From Pseudonocardia sp. (GTDB taxonomy: Bacteria; Actinomycetota; Actinomycetes; Mycobacteriales; Pseudonocardiaceae): a stretch of 64,000 nt of DNA. Below are positions 26,897 through 35,360 of the stretch, piece after piece. Position 1 is the stretch's first letter, and every line of letters starts with the position of its first letter. Location of the stretch: contig NZ_JAJCYB010000088.1 of assembly GCF_029263155.1 (NCBI RefSeq), positions 1 to 64,000 of the forward strand. Direction: 5' to 3'. Made by a program: the position numbers and the translations under genes. The notes below the pieces were generated by a model. The model searched no databases, was not told the origin of the DNA, and saw only the letters and a list, made by a program, of their open reading frames with translations.

Positions 26897-27375
26897 TGAG
26901 CGAGGACAGCCAGGCGGTGTCGATGACCATCAACGGTCACGTCTACACCGGCCACTGCGAGCCACGGCTGACGCTGGCGGACTTCATCCGCCACGAGTGC
27001 GGCCTGACCGGCACCCACCTGGGCTGCGAGCACGGGGTGTGCGGCGCCTGCACGATCATCGTGGACGGCCGCAGCACGCGGGCCTGCCTGATGCTCGCCG
27101 TGCAGGCCGACGGGTGCGTCATCACCACCGTCGAGGGGCTCGCGAGCGGCGCGGAGCTCAACCCGCTGCAGGAGGCCTTCTGGAACAACCACGGCCTGCA
27201 GTGCGGGTTCTGCACGCCCGGGATGCTCATGTGCGCCACGGAGTTCCTGGAGGGCAACCCCGACCCCACCGCGCAGGAGGTGCGCGAGTGCATCTCCGGC
27301 AACCTGTGCCGGTGCACCGGATACGACGCCATCGTGCGCTCGGTGCTCGACGCGGCCGCGGAGCTGCGGCGGTGA
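26896..27375 (+). CDS. Molybdenum hydroxylase 2Fe-2S subunit (trio 2)
   Basis: A 159-residue CoxS-type subunit with two 2Fe-2S clusters: CEHGVCGACTIIVDG, CGFCTPGMLMC and LCRCTGY. The ATG 26896 shares one base with the FAD-subunit stop (TGATG); a GTG at 26893 is also possible and would add one residue. Its stop overlaps the GTG of the next gene. It completes the second hydroxylase. Confidence 0.94.
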   Translation: MSEDSQAVSMTINGHVYTGHCEPRLTLADFIRHECGLTGTHLGCEHGVCGACTIIVDGRSTRACLMLAVQADGCVITTVEGLASGAELNPLQEAFWNNHGLQCGFCTPGMLMCATEFLEGNPDPTAQEVRECISGNLCRCTGYDAIVRSVLDAAAELRR

Positions 27376-27686
27376 CCCACCGCGTGTACTTCCTCAGCAC
27401 GCTGCACGAGACGACCGATCCCGCGGCCTACGAGGACTGGATCCGGACCGGCGACTACCCGCCGGCCCGGGCCCACCCGGCGATCGTGAGCTACGACGTC
27501 ACGCGCATCGAGGCGACGCTGGACGGCACCGGCACCCCGTCGATCCAGTACCTGGAGGTGCTGGAGGTCACCGACCTGCAGTCCTACCGGGAGGCGCTGG
27601 CGACGCCGGCGTTCGAGCAGCTCCTCGCGGAGTGGTCGACGTTCGTGGCGTCCGCCGAGGCCGTGCACGGGACGGTGATCGAGTAG
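27372..27686 (+). CDS. REDY-like (HapK-type) alpha-beta barrel protein
   Basis: A 104-residue small dimeric alpha/beta-barrel protein. The pattern DPAAYEDWIRTGDYPPARAHPAIVSYDV and a later YLEVLEVTDLQSYREALATP resemble the REDY/HapK family, whose best known member is tied to pyrrole metabolism. Its role here is unknown; it may be an accessory or ring-cleavage factor. GTG 27372 overlaps the preceding stop (GTGA). It is the last gene of the operon that starts at 16347 and is followed by a strong hairpin. Confidence 0.7.
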   Translation: MTHRVYFLSTLHETTDPAAYEDWIRTGDYPPARAHPAIVSYDVTRIEATLDGTGTPSIQYLEVLEVTDLQSYREALATPAFEQLLAEWSTFVASAEAVHGTVIE

Positions 27687-27689
27687 TTC

Positions 27690-27724
27690 GGCCCGGCCGG
27701 GGGTGCGGGAGCCCCGGCCGGGCC
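27690..27724. terminator. Bidirectional GC-rich hairpin terminator
   Basis: A perfect 13-base-pair inverted repeat (GGCCCGGCCGGGG at 27690-27702, CCCCGGCCGGGCC at 27712-27724) with a 9-base loop fills the gap between two convergent genes, the REDY-like gene and the nucleoside hydrolase gene. There is no U tract, as is common in high-G+C actinomycetes. It would end transcripts from both sides. Confidence 0.7.
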
Positions 27725-27726
27725 GC

Positions 27727-28665
27727 TCAGCCGAGCGTGCACAGGCGACGCAGCATCTCCGCCGCCGCGCTCCCGGTGTCGCCGTCGAGGGCGACGTGCA
27801 CGTCGGGGCCGTGGCCGCCCGGGTCCGGGTGGGCGACCGTGGTGCCCCGGTCCGGGCCGAGATCGCAGCGGACACCGAGCGGCAGGGGCGTCGTGCGCAG
27901 CGTCCCCGGCAGGATCGCCTCGAGCACGGCCAGCGGGTCGTGCAGCGCCACGCTGTCCGTGCCGTGACGCTCGCGGAACGCCGCCCGGTACAGCGCGAGC
28001 ATGCGCGCCAGCGTGGCGCCGCGCGGCCCGCTCGCCGTCAGCTCCTCGACCCAGCCCCCGCCGGCCAGGCAGCGCATGGTGATGTCGAGGGGGACCAGCG
28101 TCACCGGCACGTCGGGCTGGGTCAGGACGCGGTGGGCGGCCTCGGGATCGGCGTAGACGTTGAACTCGGCGCGGCCCTGCCGCGTGTTGCCCCCGCCGAG
28201 GGAGCCGCCCATCGTCACGATGCGGCCGATCCTCGCGGTGAGCTCGGGATGGACCGCCAGCAGCAGCGCCACGTTCGTCAGCGGTCCGATGGTCGCGATC
28301 GTCGCCGGCTCGTCCGCTCCGCGCAGCACGTCGGCCATCAGCTCCACCGCCGAGCGCGGGTCCGGGTCGATCGGGTCCGGGAACTCCGCGGAGCGCTGCC
28401 CGAGCCCGTCGGCCCCGTGCCACTCCGGCGCCCACTCCTCCTGCGGGTAGACCAGCGGGCGGGCCGCGCCGGCGGCCACGGGCACGTCGGGCCGCCCGGC
28501 GAGGGCGAGCACGCGGCGGGCGTTGGCGAACGTGCGGTCCAGCCCGACGTTGCCGAACGGCACGGTCACCGCGCGCAGGTCCACCTCGGGGCTGCGCAGC
28601 GCGAGCACGAGCGCGAGGGCGTCGTCGACGCCCGGGTCGGTGTCGATGATCAGGGGGTGCGGCAT
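27727..28665 (-). CDS. Inosine-uridine-type nucleoside hydrolase
   Basis: A 312-residue nucleoside hydrolase splitting N-ribosyl bonds to give a free base and ribose. The calcium-binding aspartate cluster is IDTDPGVDDALAL at the N-terminus; NVALLL, MGGSL and EFNVYADPEAA follow, and the C-terminal HDPLAV has the second metal/catalytic region. It sits 11 bases downstream of the CoA transferase gene on the same strand, so both share the operator-bearing promoter near 29.8 kb. It would supply ribose to the ribokinase of the same regulon. The base it removes is not known. Confidence 0.93.
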   Translation of the reverse strand: MPHPLIIDTDPGVDDALALVLALRSPEVDLRAVTVPFGNVGLDRTFANARRVLALAGRPDVPVAAGAARPLVYPQEEWAPEWHGADGLGQRSAEFPDPIDPDPRSAVELMADVLRGADEPATIATIGPLTNVALLLAVHPELTARIGRIVTMGGSLGGGNTRQGRAEFNVYADPEAAHRVLTQPDVPVTLVPLDITMRCLAGGGWVEELTASGPRGATLARMLALYRAAFRERHGTDSVALHDPLAVLEAILPGTLRTTPLPLGVRCDLGPDRGTTVAHPDPGGHGPDVHVALDGDTGSAAAEMLRRLCTLG

Positions 28666-28676
28666 GGCGGTCGCCC

Positions 28677-29789
28677 TCACTGCGGCAGTGGTGCGGGTGC
28701 GGTGCGGTAGGTCGGTGGCGTGGCCGAGAGCCCGATCGGGTTGCGCACCAGGTGGACCAGCGACCCGTCCGGCCGCGGCACGCCCACGACCGGCGCGAGG
28801 CCGAGCTCGGTGGCGAGCCGGAAGGCGCCCGCGACGTCGTTGACGACGCCGGCGGGGACCCGCGCGGCGGTGCACGCCGCGGCCCACTCGGCGGCCGGGC
28901 GGGCCGCCAGGCGCTCGGCCAGCAGGCCGCGCAGCGCCGCCCGGTTCGCCACGCGGGCCGGGTTGGTCGCGAAGCGCGGGTCGTCGGCGACGGACTCCTC
29001 GCCCAGCACCGCGCACAGCGCCCGGAACTGGCGGTCGTTGCCCACCGCGAGCACCAGTTCGCCGTCGGCGGCCGGGAGCAGCTCGTAGGGCGCGATGCTC
29101 GGGTGCCGGTTGCCCATCCGGCCCGGTGCGACGCCGCCGGAGGTGTAGGCCGACGCCTGGTTGACCAGTGCGCCGAGCAGCGACGACAGCAGGTCGACCT
29201 CGACCCGCTGGCCCGCACCCGTGGCGGCGCGGTGGCGCAGCGCGGCGAGGATGCCGACCGTCGCGAACAGCCCGGACAGCACGTCCACCACGGCCACGCC
29301 GACCTTCTGCGGCTCGCCGTCCGGCTCCCCGGTGATGTGCATGAGCCCGCCGAGGGCCTGGATCAGCAGGTCGTAGCCGGGCAGGTCGGCCCCTGCGCCA
29401 CGGCCGAACCCGGTGACCGAGCAGTAGACCAGGCCCGGGTTCGCGGCGCGCAGCTCGTCGTACCCGAGCCCGAGCCGCTCCATCACACCCGGCCGGAAGT
29501 TCTCGACGACGACGTCGGCGGTGCGGGCGAGCAGGCGGGCCTCGGCGAGGTCGTCCGCGGCGGTGAGGTCGAGCGCCAGCACGTCCTTGTTGCGGTTGAC
29601 CGACTGGAAGTAGGTGGCGGTGCCGCGGTCGTCGTAGGGCGGCCCCCAGCTGCGGGTGTCGTCCCCGGCGCCGGGACGCTCGATCTTCGTCACCGCGGCG
29701 CCCAGATCGGCCATGAGCATGGTGGCGAACGGGCCGGCCAGCACGCGGGAGAAGTCCAGCACCCGCAGGTCGCCCAGGGCGGAGGGCAT
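28677..29789 (-). CDS. CaiB/BaiF family III CoA transferase
   Basis: A 370-residue class III CoA transferase moving CoA between carboxylic acids. It opens with LGDLRVLDFSRVLAGPFATMLMADLGA and ERPGAGDDTRSWGPP, and has the catalytic-Asp region NRNKDVLALDL and FRPGVMERLGLGYDEL. Length is slightly short (family about 390-400). ATG 29789 lies 5 bases after AGGAAGG. A LacI-type operator (29806-29819) covers the leader. Because a glutaryl-CoA-dehydrogenase-like gene occurs in the same regulon, a dicarboxylate such as glutarate is a reasonable guess for the substrate. Confidence 0.92.
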   Translation of the reverse strand: MPSALGDLRVLDFSRVLAGPFATMLMADLGAAVTKIERPGAGDDTRSWGPPYDDRGTATYFQSVNRNKDVLALDLTAADDLAEARLLARTADVVVENFRPGVMERLGLGYDELRAANPGLVYCSVTGFGRGAGADLPGYDLLIQALGGLMHITGEPDGEPQKVGVAVVDVLSGLFATVGILAALRHRAATGAGQRVEVDLLSSLLGALVNQASAYTSGGVAPGRMGNRHPSIAPYELLPAADGELVLAVGNDRQFRALCAVLGEESVADDPRFATNPARVANRAALRGLLAERLAARPAAEWAAACTAARVPAGVVNDVAGAFRLATELGLAPVVGVPRPDGSLVHLVRNPIGLSATPPTYRTAPAPLPQ

Positions 29790-29805
29790 CGGCACCTTCC
29801 TGGTA

Positions 29806-29819
29806 GAGAATCGTTTCGA
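29806..29819. promoter_or_regulatory. LacI-type operator 1 (CoA transferase promoter)
   Basis: GAGAATCGTTTCGA matches 12 of 14 positions of the palindromic consensus TAGAAWCGWTTCTA that I derive from six sites in this region. It lies 17-30 bases upstream of the CoA transferase ATG on the minus strand, where bound repressor would block transcription or initiation. Confidence 0.7.
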
Positions 29820-29915
29820 GAAAGCTACGGCGCGTGCTCGGCGAGGGTCAAGCCCCGGGAGTGCCGCGGCGCCGGGCAGGGCGTGGCGGCGGGGACTCGG
29901 ACGCCCGTCGTGGCC

Positions 29916-29960
29916 TTGACCCACCTGCGAACGCGTCGATACGATGCAGAAACGTTTATA
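29916..29960 (+). promoter_or_regulatory. Promoter with LacI-type operator 2 (aldehyde dehydrogenase)
   Basis: TTGACC at 29916-29921, an 18-base spacer and TACGAT at 29940-29945 form a sigma-70-like promoter reading towards the aldehyde dehydrogenase gene. The operator CAGAAACGTTTATA (29947-29960) follows immediately and would cover the transcription start, a classic repressor position. The leader to the ATG at 30033 is about 80 bases. Confidence 0.7.
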
Positions 29961-30032
29961 TCGCTGCCCCGGGGTGGCCCGTGCGCACCGGCCAGTGGCC
30001 GCGCCGGGCCGACACCGGACGAGGGAGACCGA

Positions 30033-31457
30033 ATGCGCAACGCCGACCGCTTCTACATCGACGGTTCCTGGGTACGGCCGAGGTCGACGTCGATCCGCGA
30101 CGTGGTCGACCCGTCGACCGAGAAGCCCATCGCCACCGTCGCGCTCGGCGGAGCGCGCGACGTCGACGCCGCGGTCGCCGCCGCGCGCACGGCGTTCGCG
30201 ACGTTCTCGCAGTCGAGCGTGGCCGAGCGGGTCGCCCTGCTGGAGCGGATCATGGAGGTCTACCGGGAGCGCAGCGACGACCTCGCGCGGGTGCTCATGG
30301 TCGAGCTCGGTGCGCCGGCCGCCCTCGCGCACGGCGCGCAGGTCGGGGCCGGCCTCGGCCAGTTCGCCTCGGCGCTCGACGCGCTCAAGAACTTCGAGTT
30401 CGAGCAGCAGCGGGGCACCACGCAGATCCGGTACGAGCCGATCGGCGTGTGCGGGCTGATCACGCCGTGGAACTGGCCGCTCCTGCTGATCGCCGCGAAG
30501 GTGGCACCCGCCCTCGCCGCGGGCTGCACCGTCGTGCTCAAGCCCTCCGAGCTCGCCCCGCTCAACGCCGCGGTCCTCGCCGAGATCCTGCACGAGGCCG
30601 GGGTCCCGGCCGGTGTGTTCAACCTCGTCCACGGCGACGGGGCGGGCGCCGGGTCCGCGATCACGTCGCATCCCGACGTCGACATGGTGTCGTTCACCGG
30701 CTCGACCCGCGCAGGTGTCGAGGTCGCGACGAGCGCCGCGCCGACGGTCAAGCGCGTGGCGCAGGAGCTCGGCGGCAAGTCGGCAAACGTGCTGCTCGAC
30801 GACGCCGACCTGGAGACGGCCATCCCGCGGGACATGAACGACGTGTTCGCGAACTCCGGGCAGTCCTGCAACGCGGGCTCGCGCTGGCTGGTCCCGCGGT
30901 CCCGGCTGGCCGAGGCGGAGCGGATCGCGCGGCGCTGCGCCGAGTCGGTCACCGTGGGGCATCCGCAGGACCCGGGCGTCGCGCTCGGCCCGCTGATCTC
31001 CCAGGCGGCCTACGACAAGGTGCAGCGGCTCGTCGGCGGCGCGCTCGAGGAGGGCGCGACGCTGGTCGCGGGCGGCCTCGGTCGCCCCGACGGCGTGGCG
31101 GCCGGGTACTTCGTCCGGCCGACGGTGCTCACCGGCGTGCGCAACGACATGGCGATCGCCCGGGAGGAGATCTTCGGCCCGGTGATCACGCTGATCGCCT
31201 ACGACGACGAGGACGAGGCCGTGCGCATCGCGAACGACACCGTCTACGGCCTCGCCGGGTTCGTCTCCTCGGCCGACCCGGAGCGGGCGCGGTCCGTCGC
31301 GCGCCGGCTGCGGACCGGGATGGTGCACGTCAACGGGGCGGGCCTGGACTTCGCGGGCGCCTTCGGCGGGTACAAGCAGTCCGGCAACGGCCGGGAGTAC
31401 GCCGACTTCGGCCTCCGGGAGTTCCTCGAGGTGAAGACGGTGTTCGGGCACGGCTGA
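30033..31457 (+). CDS. NAD(P)-dependent aldehyde dehydrogenase
   Basis: A 474-residue aldehyde dehydrogenase oxidising an aldehyde to the acid. Landmarks are PWNWPLLLIAAKVAPALAAGCTVVLKPSE near residue 150, FTGSTRAG near 225, the catalytic Glu in QELGGKSANVLLDDAD and the catalytic Cys in NSGQSCNAGSR near 280, and EEIFGPV. It has its own promoter and operator and is followed by another operator before the cupin gene. A semialdehyde from ring opening is a plausible substrate, inferred from the CoA transferase and acyl-CoA dehydrogenase of the regulon. Confidence 0.94.
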   Translation: MRNADRFYIDGSWVRPRSTSIRDVVDPSTEKPIATVALGGARDVDAAVAAARTAFATFSQSSVAERVALLERIMEVYRERSDDLARVLMVELGAPAALAHGAQVGAGLGQFASALDALKNFEFEQQRGTTQIRYEPIGVCGLITPWNWPLLLIAAKVAPALAAGCTVVLKPSELAPLNAAVLAEILHEAGVPAGVFNLVHGDGAGAGSAITSHPDVDMVSFTGSTRAGVEVATSAAPTVKRVAQELGGKSANVLLDDADLETAIPRDMNDVFANSGQSCNAGSRWLVPRSRLAEAERIARRCAESVTVGHPQDPGVALGPLISQAAYDKVQRLVGGALEEGATLVAGGLGRPDGVAAGYFVRPTVLTGVRNDMAIAREEIFGPVITLIAYDDEDEAVRIANDTVYGLAGFVSSADPERARSVARRLRTGMVHVNGAGLDFAGAFGGYKQSGNGREYADFGLREFLEVKTVFGHG

Positions 31458-31464
31458 CAGGCGC

Positions 31465-31483
31465 TACGATAGAAACGAGTCCA
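31465..31483 (+). promoter_or_regulatory. -10-like TACGAT with LacI-type operator 3
   Basis: TACGAT (31465-31470) runs straight into TAGAAACGAGTCCA (31470-31483), which matches 12 of 14 consensus positions. The same TACGAT-operator arrangement stands before the aldehyde dehydrogenase gene. It lies just after that gene and upstream of the cupin gene. A convincing -35 box is not seen. Confidence 0.6.
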
Positions 31484-31526
31484 CCCGCTCTCCTACTGGG
31501 TAGATGTGGATTCGTAGGCGATCAGA

Positions 31527-31540
31527 TAGAATCGTTTACC
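31527..31540 (+). promoter_or_regulatory. LacI-type operator 4 (cupin gene leader)
   Basis: TAGAATCGTTTACC matches the first eleven positions of TAGAATCGTTTCTA and loses the last three. It lies 54 bases upstream of the cupin GTG and 44 bases downstream of operator 3, centre to centre 57 bases. Two sites at this distance could be bridged by a tetramer or by two dimers on one helix face only with looping. Confidence 0.6.
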
Positions 31541-31593
31541 GCCGGGCCTCGCTCGCCAGAGCGGCACACCGGACGGAGATAGGGGAGACGACC

Positions 31594-32049
31594 GTGACCG
31601 ACTACGACGCGGCAGCGCCCGACGCGCGCCGCTATCCACGGGTCATCGTGCCCGAGGAGATCGACAAGATGCCGCGGCTGCACTTCAACACGGGGATCGA
31701 GACCAACATCTTCCTCTCCCGCGAGCGCGACGACGCACGGTACTTCCGCCACGGCTACTGCTACCAGGAGCCCGACCACATGCCCTACGAATGGCACCAG
31801 CAGGACTTCGACGAGACGCACTACGTGCTCAAGGGCAAGATCCACCTGGTGGTGGAGGACGCCGCGGGGCGGGTCGTCGTGCTCGAGGCCGTGGAGGGCG
31901 AGCACATCTACCTGCCGGCGGGCTACAAGTACCGCCTGGAGGCCACCGGCATGCAGTCGGTCTTCTTCTGGACGTCTGGTCCCTCGCCGCGCGTCGGCGT
32001 GGCGGACGCGCCGGAGTTCAGCCGTGAACTCAAGTCGCTGAGGAGCTGA
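31594..32049 (+). CDS. Cupin-domain protein
   Basis: A 151-residue single-domain cupin. The metal-site pattern is YEWHQQDFDETHYVLKGKIHLVVED (His, Glu/His ligands) near residue 65 and a second motif EGEHIYLPAGYKYRLEATG near 105. Such proteins are dioxygenases, isomerases or ligand binders. Start GTG 31594 follows GGGGAG by 7 bases. Two operators precede it, and the next gene follows after 2 bases, making cupin, oxidase, amidotransferase-like, LacI and ribokinase one operon. The specific reaction is not known. Confidence 0.85.
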   Translation: MTDYDAAAPDARRYPRVIVPEEIDKMPRLHFNTGIETNIFLSRERDDARYFRHGYCYQEPDHMPYEWHQQDFDETHYVLKGKIHLVVEDAAGRVVVLEAVEGEHIYLPAGYKYRLEATGMQSVFFWTSGPSPRVGVADAPEFSRELKSLRS

Positions 32050-32051
32050 CG

Positions 32052-32567
32052 ATGGCCGTGACCGCGAGCACCTGGCAGCCGCTGCGGGGAGACAAGCGCT
32101 GGGCGTACCTGGCGAGGGCACGCACGATCCGGGTCGCCACCGCCAACGAGGACGGCTCGATCTACCTGTCCCCGCTGTGGCTGGTCGTGCACGAGAAGAA
32201 GCTCTACATCCCCATCGACGCCGCGAGCAGGCACGCCGCGAACTTCACCGCGGGCCGGCCGCTGTCCGCGCTGGTGGACCAGGGCGAGGAATACGCCACC
32301 GTCAGCGGGGTGCGCGTGATGGGCCGGATGCAGGAGGTGAGCGACCCCGCGCTCGTCGAGACGCTGGCCGGCCTCGTCGTCGACAAGTACTTCCACGTCG
32401 GCCACCCCTACCTGGAGCAGTACCTGGAGTTCGGGGCCGTCGCCGGGCGCCGGTACTTCGAGCTCGTCCCCGACAAGATGATCGGCTGGGACATGCGCGA
32501 GATCAACGTCCTCCCCATGCCCGAGGCCCGCACGCTGCCCGCGCACGTGGGGGACCGACTCGTATGA
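32052..32567 (+). CDS. Pyridoxamine 5'-phosphate oxidase-like (PPOX) flavin protein
   Basis: A 171-residue split-barrel flavin/F420-binding protein. The N-terminal pattern WAYLARARTIRVATANEDGSIYLSPLWLVVHEKKLYIP and RHAANFTAGRPLSALVDQGEEY are typical of the PPOX class. It could act as an F420- or FMN-dependent reductase or oxidase on a pathway intermediate. Its stop overlaps the next ATG (ATGA at 32564-32567). True pyridoxamine phosphate oxidase activity is unlikely given the divergent C-terminus. Confidence 0.85.
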   Translation: MAVTASTWQPLRGDKRWAYLARARTIRVATANEDGSIYLSPLWLVVHEKKLYIPIDAASRHAANFTAGRPLSALVDQGEEYATVSGVRVMGRMQEVSDPALVETLAGLVVDKYFHVGHPYLEQYLEFGAVAGRRYFELVPDKMIGWDMREINVLPMPEARTLPAHVGDRLV

Positions 32568-33388
32568 GCGCGCCGACCGACACGAAGCCGCTGCGGGTGC
32601 TGGTGGCCGGGGAGTCCTGGATCAAGCACACGGTCCACATGAAGGGCTTCGACCAGTTCCACACCACCGAGTACGAGGAGGGCGCCGGGGTGTTCCTCGA
32701 CGCCCTCGCGGAGTCGGGCTTCGAGGTCACCTACATCCGGGCGCACGAGATCTCGGCCCGCTTCCCCCGGACCGCCGCCGAGCTCGAGGCCTTCGATGTC
32801 GTCGTGCTCAGCGACATCGGGTCCAACTCGTTCCTGCTGTCCGACGAGACGTTCCTGCGCTCCGAGCGCACGCCCAACAAGCTGGGCGTGCTGGCGGAGT
32901 ACGTCCGCGGCGGAGGCGGACTGGTGATGGTCGGCGGCTACATGTCGTTCACCGGGATCGACGGGCGGGCCCGGTACGGCATGAGCCCGCTGGCCTCCGT
33001 GCTCCCGGTGACGATGCTCGACCACGACGACCGGATCGAGCGGCCCGAGGGGGTGGAGGCGTGCGTCGACGCGCCCGAGCACCCGGTGCTGGGCGGCACG
33101 CCGCCCCGCTGGCCCGCGCTGCTCGGGTACAACCGCCTGGTGGCGAAACCGGACGCGACGGTGGTCGCGCGCGCGGAGGGCGATCCGCTGCTGGTCGTGG
33201 GGCCGGTGGCCGCCGGCCGTGCGGTAGCGTTCGCCTCCGATCTCGCTCCGCACTGGGCGCCGCCCGAGTTCGTGCGGTGGCCGCACTACCGGCAGCTGTG
33301 GGCGTCGATCCTGCGGTGGGCGGCCGCGGGGTCGGACGCGGTCGACGGCGGCCGGCCCGCACGACGGACGGAGAGGGTCACGGCGTGA
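32564..33388 (+). CDS. DUF1355-type glutamine amidotransferase-like protein
   Basis: A 274-residue protein with a class I glutamine-amidotransferase-like fold (PF07090 type): LRVLVAGESWIKHTVHMKG at the start, VVLSDIGSNSFLL, and GGGLVMVGGYMSFTGIDG near residue 120. The nucleophile elbow reads GGYMS with no Cys, so amidotransferase activity is doubtful and a ligand-binding or ThuA-like sugar role is possible. It is coupled by overlap to the PPOX gene upstream and the LacI gene downstream (GTGA). Confidence 0.75.
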   Translation: MSAPTDTKPLRVLVAGESWIKHTVHMKGFDQFHTTEYEEGAGVFLDALAESGFEVTYIRAHEISARFPRTAAELEAFDVVVLSDIGSNSFLLSDETFLRSERTPNKLGVLAEYVRGGGGLVMVGGYMSFTGIDGRARYGMSPLASVLPVTMLDHDDRIERPEGVEACVDAPEHPVLGGTPPRWPALLGYNRLVAKPDATVVARAEGDPLLVVGPVAAGRAVAFASDLAPHWAPPEFVRWPHYRQLWASILRWAAAGSDAVDGGRPARRTERVTA

Positions 33389-34425
33389 ACAACCGGCGCC
33401 GCCCGACGATGAAGGACGTCGCGAAGCACGCGCGGGTCTCGGTCAGCACGGTGAGCTACGTGCTCAACGACAGCGGGCCCGTCGCCCCGGAGCGACGCGA
33501 GCGCGTGCTGGACGCCGTGCGGGTGCTGGAGTACTCGCCCAACGCGTCCGCGCGCAGCCTCAAGCGCCGGTCGGCGTCGGCGATCGGGTTGGTCGTGCCC
33601 GACCTGACCAACCAGTTCTTCGCACTCGTCGCCGAGGGGGTGCAGGGCGCGGCGATCGAGCGTGGCGTGGTCGTCGTGCTGTGCGCTCCCGAGGCGACCC
33701 ACCTGACCGAGGCCCACCACGCGAAACTGCTGCGCAGCCAGCGGCTGGACGGGGTCATCTACCTGACCGGGACCGGCACGCTGCCGACCGCCGTGCTGGA
33801 GCTGGCCCGCTCGGGCCCGGTGGTGCTGGTCGACGAGCAGATCCCGGGATTCGACCTGCCCGCCGTGGTGTGCGACTCGCGCCGCGGAGCACGCGAGGTC
33901 GCCCGCCACGTACTCGACCAGGGCCACCGGCGGATCACCGTCATCGGCGGCCCCGTCGCGATGTGGACGGCCGAGCAGCGCCTCGCCGGGTACCGCGAGG
34001 CGGTGGCCGCCACCGGGCTCGACCCGGACTCCGTGCCCGTGCTGGTCGGTGACTACCGGCAGGACTCGGGCTACGCGCTCGCCCGCAGGGCGCTCGAGGT
34101 GCCCGACGCGGAACGTCCGACGGCGCTGGTGTGCGCGAACGACCTGATGGCGATCGGGGCGCTGGAGTACTGCAAGTCCGCCGGGCTGCGCGTGCCGCGC
34201 GACGTCAGCATCGTCGGTTTCGACGATCTCCCGGTGTCGGCCCTGCTCACGCCGCGGCTCACCACCGTCCGGCAGCCCGCGCGCGAGATGGGCGCCGAGG
34301 CGGCGAACTGCCTGCTGGACATCCTCACCAAGGACGACGCGGACGCGGTCCCGGCCGGGCCCGCGGTGCTCTCCACCTCGGTGGAGATCCGCGAGTCGGT
34401 CGCCCCGCCCGCGGGTGCGCCGTGA
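33385..34425 (+). CDS. LacI family transcriptional regulator
   Basis: A 346-residue LacI/GalR repressor. The helix-turn-helix is TMKDVAKHARVSVSTVSYVLNDSG with the hinge helix YSPNASARSLKRRSASAIG, then a periplasmic-binding-protein-like effector domain (SIVGFDDLPVSALLTPRLTTVRQP near 275). LacI proteins bind even palindromes centred on CG, as do the six sites around it (29.8, 29.95, 31.47, 31.53, 35.70, 35.85 kb). It is therefore the probable regulator of the whole regulon, with an effector likely to be a sugar or nucleoside. It lies in the operon it would control. Confidence 0.93.
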   Translation: MNNRRRPTMKDVAKHARVSVSTVSYVLNDSGPVAPERRERVLDAVRVLEYSPNASARSLKRRSASAIGLVVPDLTNQFFALVAEGVQGAAIERGVVVVLCAPEATHLTEAHHAKLLRSQRLDGVIYLTGTGTLPTAVLELARSGPVVLVDEQIPGFDLPAVVCDSRRGAREVARHVLDQGHRRITVIGGPVAMWTAEQRLAGYREAVAATGLDPDSVPVLVGDYRQDSGYALARRALEVPDAERPTALVCANDLMAIGALEYCKSAGLRVPRDVSIVGFDDLPVSALLTPRLTTVRQPAREMGAEAANCLLDILTKDDADAVPAGPAVLSTSVEIRESVAPPAGAP

Positions 34426-35360
34426 CCGCGCCCGCGGTCGTGGTGGTCGGGGCGATCAACGTCGATCTCGTCGTCGCGGCCGCCCGGCTGCCGGGTCCGG
34501 GGGAGACCGTCGTCGGTGGCGGGGTGCAGCGCCACGGGGGCGGCAAGGGTGCCAACGCCGCGGTGGCGGCGGCGCGGGCGGGCGCGGACGTGCGGCTGGT
34601 CGGTGCGGTCGGTGCCGACGACACCGGTGCCGCGGCGCTGGCCGAGCTGCGCGCCGACGGCGTCGACACCTCAGGCGTGGCCGTGCTGTCCGGCGTGCCC
34701 ACCGGGGTCGCCCTGATCGTCGTGGACGACCACGGCGAGAACCAGATCGCCGTCGGCGCGGGGGCGAACGCGGCCGTCACGGCCGAGCACGTCCGCGACG
34801 CGCTGCGGGCGGTGCTGCCCCGGGCCGGCTGCGTGCTGGTCAGCACCGAGATCGGTGCCGCCGCGGTGGCGGCGGCGGTCGAGTCCGCCTCCGCGGCCGG
34901 CGTGCGGTGCGTGCTGAACCCGGCGCCGGTGGTGCCGGTCGTCGCGCAGTTGCTGGCCCACGGGCCGGTCCTCACCCCGAACGCCACCGAGTGCCGCCAC
35001 CTCGCGGCACTGGTCGACGCGGACTCGCCGCCGGAGGGCATCGCACCCCGGGGCGCCCGCGCGCTGGTGGCGCGCACCGGCGCGCCGGTCGCGGTGACGC
35101 TGGGCGGCGACGGAGCGGTCGTGCTCGGCCCCGGCGAGGACCCGCACCACGTCCCGCCGCTGACCGCCACCGTGCGGGACACGACCGGCGCCGGCGACAC
35201 CTTCAACGGCGTGCTCGCCGCCGGCCTGGCGGCCGGGGACGACATCCGCACCGCGGTGCGGGCGGGCACCGTGGCCGCCTCGCTCTCGGTCGCGCACGTG
35301 GGGGCGCGGACCGGGATGCCGCGCGCCGCGGCGATCGCCGCCGCGCTGCCGGTCGGCTGA
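34422..35360 (+). CDS. rbsK: Ribokinase (PfkB family)
   Basis: A 312-residue PfkB kinase most like ribokinase, making ribose 5-phosphate from ribose and ATP. The PfkB signature 1 region is GGGKGANAAVAAARAGADV near residue 40 and signature 2 DTTGAGDTFNGVLAAGLA near 255 with the catalytic Asp. It overlaps the LacI gene stop (GTGA). Together with the nucleoside hydrolase upstream and the PRPP synthetase downstream, it would recycle ribose into PRPP. Confidence 0.9.
   Translation: MTAPAVVVVGAINVDLVVAAARLPGPGETVVGGGVQRHGGGKGANAAVAAARAGADVRLVGAVGADDTGAAALAELRADGVDTSGVAVLSGVPTGVALIVVDDHGENQIAVGAGANAAVTAEHVRDALRAVLPRAGCVLVSTEIGAAAVAAAVESASAAGVRCVLNPAPVVPVVAQLLAHGPVLTPNATECRHLAALVDADSPPEGIAPRGARALVARTGAPVAVTLGGDGAVVLGPGEDPHHVPPLTATVRDTTGAGDTFNGVLAAGLAAGDDIRTAVRAGTVAASLSVAHVGARTGMPRAAAIAAALPVG

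Noticed and set aside
23631-27375. Carbon monoxide dehydrogenase (coxL, coxM, coxS)
   Set aside because: The active loop reads SPYGSYRGWG and lacks the Cys motif of form I CO dehydrogenase.
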